The notes: generated by a model from the sequence alone, not told the origin. Shown: positions 12,601 through 23,690, counted from the stretch's first letter. The stretch is 64,000 bases of DNA from Pelodera strongyloides (GCA_036852015.1 JAANDG010000073.1:124001-188000), one strand, 5' to 3'. A program made the numbers and translations.

Positions 12601-13673
12601 AAACAGTAATATAATACAGTGCACAGAAAATACAGTACTTTTTCAAACTACCACCGAAAAGTAAAACCAAAAGGGTCCACAAAGTCAAGACGGCCAAAGA
12701 AGATGAACCATAGTCAGTAGTCTGTACAGTCACAAAACGCGCGTGTCGCGTCGAAACCCAGGCGCGAAAATGACTCGCGTCAAACGGTAAGAACATGCCG
12801 GCTGTACGAAAATGCAAAAATCGATGCAATCATAGAGAACTACGGGCGGCAACTTCGCCCCATCTTTGACAGGTTACCGCGTCAACCTGGCGCGAGTCTG
12901 GCAAAGACTTGGCGCGGTGCCCGGCGCCATGAAGGAGCACCTTTTTCTCGCCGAACACCATCAAGTTATCGTGTAAGAGTCACAGATATGTTGTGGAAAT
13001 TAAAAATGCGAAGTGGAAATGTAGAAACCTGATTCAGATTCCATCCACGTTCGTGCGCAGATCTCCTCCTCCACGAAAGAATTTGCATGAAGGGGAGAGT
13101 ATTCATCATACAAGAGCCAAGGAACCCGGGAAGCACGTGAACTTCAATGAGGCGTCCGTGAGTATCAGGCTGTAATCGAAGGGTACAGGTGTGCGCCACA
13201 GACACAGAGCCTCGCAAGCAAGCGAATACCCAAGAAGAGCTGAAATAAACAAGATGAAATAAGCAAATGGAACCTCTTGAACAAAGGTGACCTGACCAAT
13301 AATTGGTAGATTAGGTACTAACTTGATGCGAATAACAGAGCCTAAATCCTAGGTAGGGGATACAATTACTAAATACCGTAAACCAGTTTGAGCTCACTTG
13401 TTTCCCAACAATTTGTTTCGAGTCTTCGTGCATTAATCCGATTGAAGCTTGGGGTATCAACGTTGCCAGCGTTTTCAGGCTTTTCACTTCTCATCACCCA
13501 GGCGGCGCCGCGTCCAAAACTTTTTCCACAAACGTTACAATCTAAACAGAAAAGCCACAGAAAGGAAAGAAAGTTTGCATATAGTTTCTTATGTGTACAG
13601 TTCCCCAGGGAAAAGAACATTACTGTAGGTGAAGTCATTGCCAAATTAAGCAACTTTCGGAAAGAAAAAAAAA

Positions 13674-13727
13674 GAGAAAGATATGAGAGAGGGAGAGAGG
13701 TAGGTAGAGAAGAGAGAGATAGAGAAC

Positions 13728-13761
<34 letters not shown>

Positions 13762-13850
13762 AAGGAGAGAGAGAGAAGAGGTGAGAGAGAGAGAGGAGAC
13801 AATGGGAGCAAGAGAGAACGGACAAAGAGAGAGGGAGTTGAGGTCGAGAG
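13674..13850. repeat. (AG)n-rich tract in copy A
   Basis: GAGAGA tract interrupted by A and G runs. It makes Ser/Leu-rich or Arg/Glu-rich pseudo-frames on both strands, which are not coding. Confidence 0.85.
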
Positions 13851-14584
13851 AGAAGGACACGAAAAAGATTTGAGGTTTTTTTCTAAAACTATGAAATAAA
13901 GCCACCTAAAAAGTACCTTTCCCACTTTTCCTAAGAGTCTAGTCCTTCACAAATCAACAGCATAAGTGCAGCCTAATGCCCAAAATAGAACGCGCGTTCG
14001 AACAGCTCTAAATCGCTTGCTCGGAGACACCCGGTCAATTCGGAGCCGCTCTAGCGCGGCCCACTTGGGGCACGTTGAAAAACAGGTCACAATTGCTCTC
14101 TCGGAGAAGGCCGGCCCGAGCCATTGTAAGGCCCATTTCAAAACATGGACTATTTAGGACATTCGGTTACAGTTATGCAGTTGATTTGAGAAGAACGAGG
14201 CTTTTAAGAAAAATGGGGAAGGTACTACGAAGCGGGGATTTACGAAACGGGAGAGAATTAAGCTAAGGACAGTACAAAAAACTATAGAGATAAGCTTGAC
14301 ACGCTACGGAACAACGAGTAGGTTACGAACACGGTGGTAGCGCTAACGTATATCAGTAAGATCGGTGTAAACGGGGCACGATGGGTACAACACAGTTATA
14401 GGTATGAGAAAATATCATTTAATTTTAATTTTAGCAATATTGTTTATAGGATCTACAACCTTATTACAATTACGGTACAATGATGAGGCAATCAAAGAGA
14501 TAGAGAGGGGAAGACGGAAACAGAGTGATAGAGAAGGTAAGCGGTACAGTAGAGACATGAGAGAGATGTCATGATCTGCAGCTT

Positions 14585-14856
14585 AAAGAGAGAGAGAGAG
14601 AGGGAAAGAGAGCCGAGCGGACCAAACATAGAGAGAGAGAGAGAGGGAGAGAGAGAGGAGAGAGAGAGAGAGAGAGGGAGAGAGAGAGAGAGAGGGAGAG
14701 AGAGAGAAAGAGAGCCGAGCGGACAAACATAGAGAGAGAGAGAGAGAGAGAGGGAGTCAAAGAGAGGGGAGATGTGCGAACGAGAGAGAGAGAGAGAGAG
14801 AGAGAGTGAACGAGATACTGAGCGAGAGAGAGAGAGAGAGAGAGAAGGGAAAGAGA
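14585..14856. repeat. (AG)n-rich tract in copy A
   Basis: Long GA tract containing two copies of GCCGAGCGGAC. It is the counterpart of 18448-18650 in copy B, with a different length and interruption pattern, as expected for slippage. Confidence 0.85.
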
Positions 14857-16143
14857 GGGAATTGAGAAGAGCGTACTTCATGATTGAAAGCCACCCACCG
14901 TAGATCCAGTATGTCGAGGTGCTCCATGTTGTCCATATTGTTGTCTGTGCTGTGTATGTCGTGGTCCACGTTGTCAAGGTCGTTGATGTCGCCCACGTGG
15001 AGCTCCTTGGGCGCCATGTCCTGCATGTGTCGTTCTTCTCAAGACCAACGTGTAGGAGAAGTCCAAACGTCGGAAAACGAAGAAGGTACCGCACTTCCTC
15101 CGTCTCTAAAAATGATTAATTAGCTTGAATATGCAAGAAGTTAAGAAGAATAGGCAAGAAGTTAGCAAGCTTAAAAGCAGCAAAATTGAGCTGAAAGTTG
15201 AGTAGCCCGTTTGATTATTTATTCAGCTAAGTGGAGACTAATTATAGTATGGTTATAATATCGGTCTCTAGCGGTAATCGAGAAGCGGCACAAGTGTAAG
15301 ACTCCCTTTAAAAAATACCTTCGGGAAGTAAAGGCGGTATTTGATCTTGTTACCAGCATGTTGTAGTACGTGTACAACTGGTAGCAAGTTGAGGCTGTTT
15401 TCCTGAATACACAAAGCATTAATAATGTGATGGAACAGTAGTTATTATGTAGGAGAAAGAAACGTGCAGTGCTCAAAATCTGATATCTGACTACTCGATG
15501 TCAATACACTCAAAGAAAGCGCCCCATAGTGCGTAGTCTGCATAGTTACAAAACCACCCGTGTGGCGCGGCGAAATCATGGCGCTAAACATCCGATCGGA
15601 GAAATTCGCGCGCGACTGCAGCACGAAAACGCAAAAATTGACGCCGTTATAGATAAGAGGATGAGCAACGACTTCGCCCTACCTTCGCCAGATTCACGTG
15701 TAATCAGTGCGCACGACAACCTGCTAAAAACCTGGCGAAGATTGGGTGAGGTGGGCGGCGAAGTGTAGGTGCGCAAGCACAAGAGTTTCGCGATGCAGGA
15801 GCCACAGAGATGTCGAGGAAAGGAAAATTATGAGATAGAAAAGTAGAAACCTGCAGGTTCATCAGATGAGCAGATATCCTCATCCACGAAAGGGTCGTGA
15901 TCAGATCAAGGACAGGCAGCAGGGGAAGAATGCAGTATTTAGTAACGGTGCGCATCCGGGCCTCCGGGGAACGAAAGAGTGCAGGGAGCACCACAGACAC
16001 AGAGGCTCACAAGCAAGCGGAGTACCCATGCATCAAGAGAATCGCTTCTGAAATAAACGCGATTAAATAAACAATCAATTTAACAACTAAAACCTTCCAA
16101 TAAGCACTAGAGTAGTCGTAAACTTAATGGGATTAACAGAGCC

Positions 16144-17014
16144 GGTAGAAGTGTAGAACACTACCCCATTTTGCAAATATACTACCCCAAAATAAAATAT
16201 ACTACCACATGGGAAAATACTACCCCTGCAATATGCTACCCCGGAAAATATACTACCCCATTGTAGAATACTACCCCCAACTTATTTTACATGACTACCC
16301 CCGAACTTATTTTACATGACTACCCCAAACTTATTTTACATGACTACCCCACTTATTTAACATGACTACCCCACTTATTTAACATGACTACCCCACCTAG
16401 TTTACATGACTACCCCACCTAGTTTACATGACTACCCCACTTATTTAACATGACCACCCCACTTATTTAACATGACTACCCCACTTATTTAACATGACTA
16501 CCCCACCTAGTTTACATGACTACCCCACCTAGTTTACATGACTACCCCACTTTTACATTACCCCATTTTTACATGGCTACCCCCACCTTTTTTTTACATG
16601 GCTACCCCACTTATTTTACATGACTACCCCATCTGCTGTGTTACTTTATGTTGGGGTAGTATTTTGCAAAAATTTTCCGGGGGTAGTGTTCTACCGAAAT
16701 AGGGGTAGTATTTTTCCAAGTGGTGGTAGTATTTTTCGAAAATGGGGTTGTGTTGTAAATGTTTACCTGAGCGGACTACTTGGCTACCCCATTTTACATG
16801 ACTACCCCATTTTAGGGAATATGCTACCCCATTTTAGGGATTTTACTACCCCATAACCTGGGGTAGTTTTCGTAACTGGGGGTAGTATTTTTACATTTTG
16901 GGGTAGTATTTGTGCAGAATATTTTTTCGAAAAAATACTACCCCTTTGTTGTGGGGTAGTATATTCCCGATTTGGGTAGTATACTACACTGGGGTAGTAT
17001 TCTACATTTTTACC
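16144..17014. mobile_element. 871-bp TACCCC-rich TIR element with 9-bp target duplication
   Basis: The outer 25 bp (GGTAGAAGTGTAGAACACTA then CCCCA) is matched by the inverted right end with three mismatches. AACAGAGCC stands on both sides (16135-16143 and 17015-17023), and copy A has a single AACAGAGCC in the same context near 13335, the uninterrupted site. The interior consists of dozens of ACTACCCC words: a run in one orientation (16.18-16.64 kb, units of about 21-22 bp such as ACTACCCCACTTATTTAACA), then blocks in alternating orientation (GGGGTAGTATTTT). No coding capacity. A 9-bp duplication suggests Mutator-like mobilisation. Confidence 0.85.
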
Positions 17015-17339
17015 AACAGAGCCTAAATACTAGGTAGAAGATACAATTATATACCGTTCAACTCTTTGAGGTCACTTGTTTCGCCACAATTTGGTTCGAG
17101 TCTTCGTGAATTACTTTCCCTGAAGGTAGTTTGTCCAACGTTTCCGGTCCTCTCATCACCAAGGAAGATCTCGGCGACGGCCACAACTTGTTGCACAGAT
17201 GTTACAACCTAAACAGAAAGGACACAGAAAGGAAAGGAAGTTCGCATATAGTTTCTTACATGTACTTATTCCAAAGGGAAAATAACCTTACTGTAGGTGA
17301 AGTCATTGCCAAATTAGGCAACTTTTTGGAAAAAAAATG

Positions 17340-17730
17340 AAAGAGGGAAAGAGGTAGAGAGAGAGAGAGAGAGAGAAGACAGAGAGAAGACAGAGAGAAG
17401 ACAGAGAGAAGACAGAGAGAAGACAGAGAGAAGACCGAGAGAAGACAGAGAGAAGACAGAGAGAAGACAAAGAGAAGACAGAGCAAGAGAGAGAAAAAAG
17501 ATGAGTGCGAGGAGACAGAGGGGTGGGGAGCAAGAAAGAAGGAGTTGAGAGAGAGGGGGCGGGGGTAGAGAGAGGGAGTCGAGAGAGAGAGGGTAGGAGA
17601 GGGAGTCGAGAGAGAGAGGGTAAAGAGAGAGGGAGTCGAGAGAGAGAGGGTAAAGAGAGAGGGAGTCGGGGGAGAGGGGTAGAGAGAGAGGGAGTCAAGG
17701 AGGGTGAGAGGGAGTCGAGAGTGAGAGAGA
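17340..17730. repeat. GA-rich minisatellites in copy B
   Basis: Two blocks: (GAGAAGACAGA)-type 8-bp repeats at about 17375-17480, and an about 30-bp unit (GAGAGGGAGTCGAGAGAGAG) at about 17565-17725. Open frames here are low-complexity artefacts. Confidence 0.85.
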
Positions 17731-18447
17731 AGGACCAAAAAGATGTGTAATTTTTTCTAAATCTATAAAATAAAGCCATCTAAAAAGTACATTTCCCACT
17801 TTTCCCAAGAGTCCAGTCCTTCACAAATCAAAAGCATAAGTGCAGCCTAATGCCCTAAATAGAACGCGCGCTCTAACAGCTCTAAATCGCTTGCTCGGAG
17901 ACACCCGGTCAATTCGGAGCCGCTCTAGCGCGGCCCACTTGGGGCACGTTGAAAAACAGGTCACAATTGCTCTCTCGGAGAAGGCCGGCCCGAGCCATTG
18001 TAAGGCCCATTTCAAAACATGGACTATTTAGGACATTCGGTTACAGTTATGCAGTTGATTTGAGAAGAACGAGGCTTTTAAGAAAAATGGGGAAGGTACT
18101 ACGAAGCGGGGATTTACGAAACGGGAGAGAATTAAGCTAAGGACAGTACAAAAAACTATAGAGATAAGCTTGACACGCTACGGAACAACGAGTAGGTTAC
18201 GAACACGGTGGTAGCGCTAACGTATATCAGTAAGATCGGTGTAAACGGGGCACGATGGGTACAACACAGTTATAGGTATGAGAAAATATCATTTTAATTT
18301 TAGCAATATTGTTTATAGGATCTACAACCTTATTACAATTACGGTACAATGATGAGGCAAAAGAGATAGAGAGGGAAGACGAAACAGAGTGATAGAGAAG
18401 GTAAGCGGTACAGTAGAGACATGAGAGAGATGTCATGACTGCAGCTT

Positions 18448-18495
18448 AAAGAGAGAGAGAGGAGGGAAGAGAGGGGACCAAGAGAGAGAGAGAGA

Positions 18496-18535
<40 letters not shown>

Positions 18536-18650
18536 AGAGAGGAGAGAGAGAGCGAAGAGAGAGAGAGAGAGAGAGAGAGAGCGCGAACGAGAGAGAGAGA
18601 GAGTGAACGAGATATGAGCGAGAGAGAGAGAGAGAAGAAGGAGAGAGGGA
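18448..18650. repeat. (AG)n-rich tract in copy B
   Basis: Counterpart of the GA tract in copy A at 14585-14856. Confidence 0.85.
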
Positions 18651-19335
18651 ATTGAGAAGAGCGTACTTCATGATTGAAAGCCACCCACCGTAGATCCAGT
18701 ATGTCGAGGTGCTCCATGTTGTCCATATTGTTGTCTGTGCTGTGTATGTCGTGGTCCACGTTGTCAAGGTCGTTGATGTCGCCCACGTGGAGCTCCTTGG
18801 GCGCCATGTCCTGCATGTCGTTCTTCTCAAGACCGACGTGTAGGAGAAGTCCAAACGTCAGAAAACGTATAGGAAGTATTCCGTACCTTCGCCGTCTCTA
18901 AAAATGAGTAATTAGCTTGAATTTCGTTTACATAAAAAAATAGGCAAGAAGTTAGCAAGCTTAAAAGCAGCAAAATGCACTTTACTTTGCAATTATGTGA
19001 AATAAAGTATATGTATAATAAAATTAAGCTGAAAGTTGAGTAGCTCGCTTGCTTATTTAGTTCAGCGAAGTGGAGACTAATTATAGTATGGTTATAATAT
19101 CGTTTTCTAGCGGTAATCCTGAGGGTACAAGTGTAAGACTTCCTTTTAAATAATACCTTTACGGAAATTCTTCGGGAGTTTGACGCACTTCTTGGGAAAG
19201 GCGGTATTTGGCGTTGCAACTTCTTCTTGCTCGTTTACCATTGGTAGGAAGTTGAGGCTGTTTACCTGAAATACACAAAGCATTAATAATGTACAGTGAA
19301 ACAAACATACAGTGCTCAAAATCTGATATCAAATA

Positions 19336-20098
19336 TCAAATAACATCCTTAATGTAAATACTAAATCGAAATACTTTCAAAATTTCGTAACTTATGAAAA
19401 TTAGAAGCAAAATTTGAGCGGCATGCTCTGGTGAGTGTAGATCATCAAAATGAATGCGAGCCAATAAATTAAAGATTAGCGGGGGCAATTGCGACCGACA
19501 ATTATAAAAACACCGCAGGGCAATTAAATTATGAGTCTAAGTGTAGTTTGTAGCAAATTAAAATAAGAAGGGAAAACGAATGGTTTACCACATAAAACTT
19601 CAAAATTTTACACGGAACTATTCGTAAAAAAAAACTAAAAAGCTGCTAATTGTATACAAGTTTATACATTACGGCTCCTAGTCAGTGGACAGAAGAGGAT
19701 AACGGTTATGATAGTGATAATTACGCGTTTCCCCCATATTCTAATTTTATTATATTCTAATTTTATTATCATGGTTTATTCTAATTTCCATATTCTAATC
19801 GAACGATGCACGTAAGAGAGCGATTGGGTATTACGGGCTTATTATCCCCCAGCGAGATACGTTTCAACAGGGTTTGATATAGTTCGTTGGCCACATTGTT
19901 TGTTCCTTTCGTTCGGGTAACAACGCTCTTTTCTGTATTTCTCTTACATGAAAGCGAATAAAATTATTGCAGATAATTATATTATTTATTGTTTTCCTAA
20001 TTGTTATTATGATTAGCAATATGCTTAAATTCAAGTGTAAACAATAATATAAACTCGCAAAACATAGTTTTTCATCGAGCACACGGTTGTGGTTAGCT
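19336..20098. other. No gene supportable
   Basis: AT-rich stretch right of the duplication. Nothing beyond short frames. Confidence 0.5.
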
Positions 20099-20437
20099 TT
20101 AGATCATAAATTGGATTGAGTCAGTTTCGTCTGTAACGCTTTGTCGTCGAGTCTCCCCTTGCTGTCTTGATTCGAGTTCATGCGAAGGGTCTCTAAAATA
20201 CGTAATGAACTTTCCCAAGTAGACACCAAACTCGTGAAGAATTTCCGTGAACTTTTGCTGCCGGAAATCGAAGACGGGTGAATTTTTTTGGAAAAAATCC
20301 GGAGAATTTGGGTGCTCGTGCCTGTACTTGACCCGCAGCTGTTCGGCTACTTTGATTTTTCTGAAAATTCTCTTTGAACAGCAAGTAAATCTCTTCACGT
20401 CTTCGTAAATATCCCAGTAGTTCAATACAAAATACAT
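20099..20437 (-). CDS. Hypothetical 112-codon ORF
   Basis: Not recognised. It opens with ATG (MYFVLNYWDIYEDVKRF) and is rich in charged and aromatic residues (VAEQLRVKYRHEHPNSPDFF, FTEILHEFGVYLGKFITYF). It ends at a TGA... or TAA-type stop next to IQFMI. A possible internal acceptor (AATTTTCAG at about 20367) would make it the 3' exon of a longer gene instead. Composition looks protein-like and it is not low-complexity, but no neighbouring exon could be joined to it. Confidence 0.3.
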   Translation of the reverse strand: MYFVLNYWDIYEDVKRFTCCSKRIFRKIKVAEQLRVKYRHEHPNSPDFFQKNSPVFDFRQQKFTEILHEFGVYLGKFITYFRDPSHELESRQQGETRRQSVTDETDSIQFMI

Positions 20438-20514
20438 ACTATTCGAATATAAGTCCTAAAAGATGAAGCCAAGTCTATTTTTCATTTACTCGATTGCTAA
20501 TCAACTGCAACCCT

Positions 20515-20672
20515 AAGAAATCGAGCAATTTGTCATCCGGAAGTCCGGAACTCGTCGCTCGCTGCTCATGACCTCTGCGGAACATTTCGAAAAGGCTATT
20601 ATAGAAATATTGAATCACTTTGAATAAAGGTTTATTTACTTTCCTCAGAAATTTTTGCGCTTGAAAGGGCAC
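20515..20672. repeat. Dispersed repeat, copy 1 of 3
   Basis: The words TCGAGCAATTTGTCATC, AACTCGTCG, TGACCTCTGCGGAACAT and TTGAATAAAGG in this order are shared with about 49455-49575 and 56118-56250. A 65-codon minus-strand frame across this copy is therefore repeat-derived and is not called as a gene. Confidence 0.75.
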
Positions 20673-20747
20673 TTTTCAACAAAATACATAATAATAACAT
20701 GCTTTATTGACGAATACTCCATATCTTTAATGTAAAATCAATAATTA

Positions 20748-20865
20748 TCATTCCGAATCGACAATTTTCTTCCATTTTCCATTGACGTAAATCCGTTTCG
20801 GATTGTATTCCGGACAATCGATAAGCAAGTGAAGCGGCACAAAGTTACTATCCTCGTTTTTCGCT
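20748..20865 (-). CDS. Orphan terminal exon, unidentified gene
   Basis: A good acceptor (AAATTTGTTTAG) is followed by an open 39-codon frame (AKNEDSNFVPLHLLIDCPEY.. ending GKWKKIVDSE) with a TGA at 20748-20750. Upstream exons would lie to the right, but only repeat-like sequence (a TGACATATTTT tandem at about 20885-20955, then a palindromic ACCAAATGG-rich segment) is visible there. It could be real or a gene relic. Confidence 0.3.
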
Positions 20866-20884
20866 CTAAACAAATTTAATATTT

Positions 20885-20958
20885 TGACATATTTTGACAT
20901 ATTTTGACATATTTGACACATGACATATTTTGACATATTTGACACGTGACATATTTTG
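20885..20958. repeat. Short tandem repeat (TATTTTGACA)n
   Basis: About six units of TATTTTGACA/TATTTGACA with small variants, just upstream of the orphan exon's acceptor on the minus strand. Confidence 0.8.
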
Positions 20959-21377
20959 GTGTATTTAATAAATAAATAAATAAAATAATAAGGGCCCAGA
21001 CTACAGAAAAACGTATGTAGCAGTTTGCACCGAAAACCTTTTGGTAGCCGGCCATGGACCGTTTCGAGCCATGCTATTAGGAAGTTGACAACGGTATTCG
21101 AATAAAAATTGGTCCCGACAAAGTCACCAATGGTCACCAAATGGTTTGGAATGCGAAAAAAACTGGTAACCGTCGCCAAATGGGTTTCCTACTTGCTATA
21201 AATAGGATAATCGATAAACTATTCCACGTTAAGCCGATATTAGGTTTTGATATGCCAATTAGACTTCAAGCCTTTTAAACTATATTGCAATCGAACTAGT
21301 AAAAAATACGAATACATACTTTAGACGAACATCCAGACGAACACCGTTTTTCGATGAATCTCCCAGTGTCTGAAATG

Positions 21378-21450
21378 AGTTTGGATTCGAACCCGCGACT
21401 TTCCTTTTAGCGGTCAGGAGCCCTAACCACTACTCTAACCGATAACCGAT
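21378..21450 (-). repeat. tRNA-derived SINE head
   Basis: The minus strand has an A-box-like TTAGAGTAGTGGTTAG and a B box GGGTTCGAATCC at tRNA-like spacing. The stems are not complementary throughout, so it is not an intact tRNA. Confidence 0.5.
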
Positions 21451-21689
21451 CTTACATGTTGTTGTGCTGTCGTGATAGTTTCAGTCGTAGTTGAAGTTGT
21501 AGCCGGCCTGAAGGAGAACTATATATTGTTTCCCAAGTGTTACAAGGGGGAAGTTACCCGTCAGTGGTCGTATGCACAAGCGCTAGGAGTATCCTACCAG
21601 TCCCACGGAAACTGCACGTTTTATTTCGTGCTTTCATTTTCCATAGAAAATAAAAGCACTTTTCAATAGAAAATGAAAGCATTTAATTA

Positions 21690-23370
21690 TTAATACTCAG
21701 TAAAATCCATAAATAATAAAGACCAATACTTTGCCGTGGTATTTCTTGCTGTCGGGTACGAGACCTGAGCCACAACCTCTGGACCCCTAACACCGTTCTG
21801 ATGAGGGAACACTTTCTGGAAAATTTTGAAGTAAATTAAAAAAAAAGTCAGAATTGGTACGCACATATAACTTAAGTTTTACAGAGTATGCGATAAATGT
21901 ATGTAACCCTTAGAGTCCTTTAATTGGCCGGGTATTTCTATTTACATCAGAACACTCTCAATGCTTTTTTAATCGCACTTAGCTATTCTCATGTATAACC
22001 CCTTATGTACAAAAAAATCCTGTATTACCATAGTGGGTGTGAGAACAGGTGCTGGCGAAGCTGGGGTAACGGGCGACTTTCTAAAAATCACATTTATACT
22101 TTGCTATCAGTAAAATTTCAGTAACAACGTGGCTATGCTATTCTACAACTTGTTCGTGTTTAATGCATATTATTGCATTTTGTTAGCCTAGTAACGAAAT
22201 GCATACGACGACTATGAAACCAGCTTAGTACTTCTATACGATAAACGAAACGTATGTCTAAAACGTACGACTCTGTTGTCTCCTGTTGGACAATTTTCTT
22301 CGATGACCACTCCTAAGAAATAAATACAATAAAAGAAAAAAAAGAAAGAAAAAAGTAGAGCTTAAGCTTTGTTTATCTATTCGTGAGTGCCAAGCCATTT
22401 GTTTCAGAACCAAGTATTACCAAATTGTATACCATATAAGTGCTTTATATAGAAGGACCAACCTCAGACGTGGCGGATGTGGTAGCATGTGAAGGTGGGC
22501 TAAACGAAAACTAGCTTTTTACACCTAAAGAAGTTACTCAAAATGTTATGTTTTTTTTTTAAATAGGTCCCTACGTGCATTATTACAAGTTACGTAGCGC
22601 AACGTCTTTACGATATTACATTTACATACTAATACTTGTTGCATTATATATTATGCCTATATCCTTGGTATGATAATAACAGGTGGTGCTAATGAATTAT
22701 CATAAATTCGTAAAAGTCGTGAATAATTACCCGCATAGATTGTGCACATCAGCTCGGGACACACAGCTCGCATCACTCTGCATCAGTATTTATAAAGTTT
22801 ATGTAATTTAAATAAGTACGATTGGGTTTTTTACCACACCACCACATTATTCAGCTCATTTCTTGGCCACGTTGTACAATTTGTTGGAATACAATGTACA
22901 TCGGGTATTGTGTGTGTTATTTGGAGCTGCAGTAATCTTGAAGAAAAATAAATAATGAAAAAGCAAAACCTGAGATTCCGATGCGAAGGTCTTCAGTCTG
23001 GCATAGCCATTGGCGTCAATTTGTCCCACTGCTATCTCGGGTGCTGGAAAAACGAATGAACGAATTAAGCACTAAATTAAAAATACAACGCATTTACAGG
23101 GATCGAACATCGAACTCCTGATTGACTACTGACTTGTTATTGATGGAAAACCTATACATATATAATTGTCTCATTGAAGTTATATTGGAAAGCAATGGCG
23201 ACGGCAGTTGCAAACGTGAAATCTTACTAATAGCGCATGGGTATGCAAAGTACAAACTACAGTGTATGAAGTAAAAACTACAAAGTACAAATCCTATGGG
23301 AACCACCTTGTGCTCCTTTATAGCAGAACACTTCGATCTTGTCGCCAGGACGTGGAAGCGAGATGAGGAT
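21690..23370 (-). CDS. Three in-phase 3' exons of an unidentified gene
   Basis: Minus-strand exons 23307-23370 (ILISLPRPGDKIEVFCYKGA), 22970-23043 (PEIAVGQIDANGYARLKTFA) and 21690-21815 (KVFPHQNGVRGPEVVAQVSY.., stop TAA at 21690-21692). Acceptors are good (catacag, tttttccag, attttccag) and the phases fit. The alternative third exon at about 22459-22494 ends quickly. It is unclear whether this is a separate gene or a further 3' part of the large membrane-protein gene to the right. A splice from that gene's donor near 24714 would enter the first exon in a different frame and stop after about 17 codons. Family unknown. Confidence 0.4.
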
Positions 23371-23433
23371 CTGTATGATACAATTGTTAGTGTAAAAGGC
23401 AATAAGGACTCCAACAAGACTTCCATCCGACGG

Positions 23434-23690
23434 GAGTCCTGGTGGCCAAGTGGTAAAGGTTTCGCTTCAAATCCGTATGACCCAGGTTCGAACCCCGTTC
23501 AGGGCAGTCACGTTATGATGCAGTCCTCCGCACTCCGCACCCCTCTCTCTTTCTCCACTGGGAAGGTATACGCTTTTGTGGGTACGAAGTTGCTTGAATG
23601 TCTAGTTTTTATCTCTCTTTCCCTGTCTAATTGTCTCTCGCAGCTCCCCTTCTCTCTCTCTCTCTCTCTCTCTCTTCTCCTCTCTTACAC
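23434..23690 (+). repeat. tRNA-derived SINE with CT-rich tail
   Basis: The head has GGTGGCCAAGTGGTAAAGG (A box) and CCAGGTTCGAACCCC (B box). It continues into a CT-rich body that ends in a (CT)n tract at 23637-23690 and an A-run. This is the layout of a tRNA-derived SINE rather than a tRNA gene. Confidence 0.65.

Larger units (their letters stand above)
13000..15402 (-). pseudogene. Exon-like segments in duplication copy A, unidentified
   Basis: Segments with acceptor and donor sites on the minus strand are 15319-15402 (ENSLNLLPVVHVLQHAG..), about 14887-15105, about 13386-13552 and about 13023-13190. Each has a homologous segment in copy B. The phases do not join into one frame here. A 2-bp insertion near 15026 shifts the frame relative to copy B (LEKNDTCR against LEKNDMQDMAPK), and the 13.4-13.5 kb segment stops in the frame that is open in copy B. 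This looks like a decaying gene copy. An acidic stretch (DINDLDNVDHDIHSTD) is common to both copies. The family is unknown. Confidence 0.35.
12690..15485. repeat. Tandem segmental duplication, copy A
   Basis: About 2.8 kb matching 15508-19335 in direct orientation. Landmarks are CAGTAGTCTG at the left end, AACAGAGCCTAAAT at 13335, and CAGTGCTCAAAATCTGATATC at the right end. Identity is patchy: roughly 13.92-15.05 kb is almost identical to copy B while the flanks are clearly diverged. Copy A lacks the 871-bp element found in copy B. Confidence 0.9.
15863..19265 (-). pseudogene. Exon-like segments in duplication copy B, unidentified
   Basis: Minus-strand segments are 19157-19265 (VNSLNFLPMVNEQEEVA..), joined in phase to 18827-18897 (ETAKVRNTSYTFSDVW.., stop at 18827). 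A second open segment overlaps it (LLLHVGLEKNDMQDMAPK.. to LDILDLR, donor near 18677). Further segments are 17055-17208 (VVTSVQQVVAVAEIFLGDE.., fully open) and about 15863-16005. Splice signals are good (gtatttcag, ctgtttag). The frames of the several segments cannot be joined without a break, and no start was found. It could be a live gene whose splicing I have mis-modelled, or a degraded copy. Confidence 0.35.
15508..19335. repeat. Tandem segmental duplication, copy B
   Basis: Direct repeat of 12690-15485, separated from it by only about 22 bp and about 1 kb longer. Most of the extra length is the 871-bp element at 16144-17014. The homologous right ends (CAGTGCTCAAAATCTGATATC) are at about 15465 and 19313. 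Confidence 0.9.

Noticed and set aside
13388..18854. Long Ser/Leu-rich and Arg/Glu-rich open frames
   Set aside because: They are translations of (AG)n/(CT)n tracts, open in several frames on both strands; not coding.
20475..20672. 65-codon ORF starting MPFQAQKFLRKVNK
   Set aside because: Lies mostly in the three-copy dispersed repeat.
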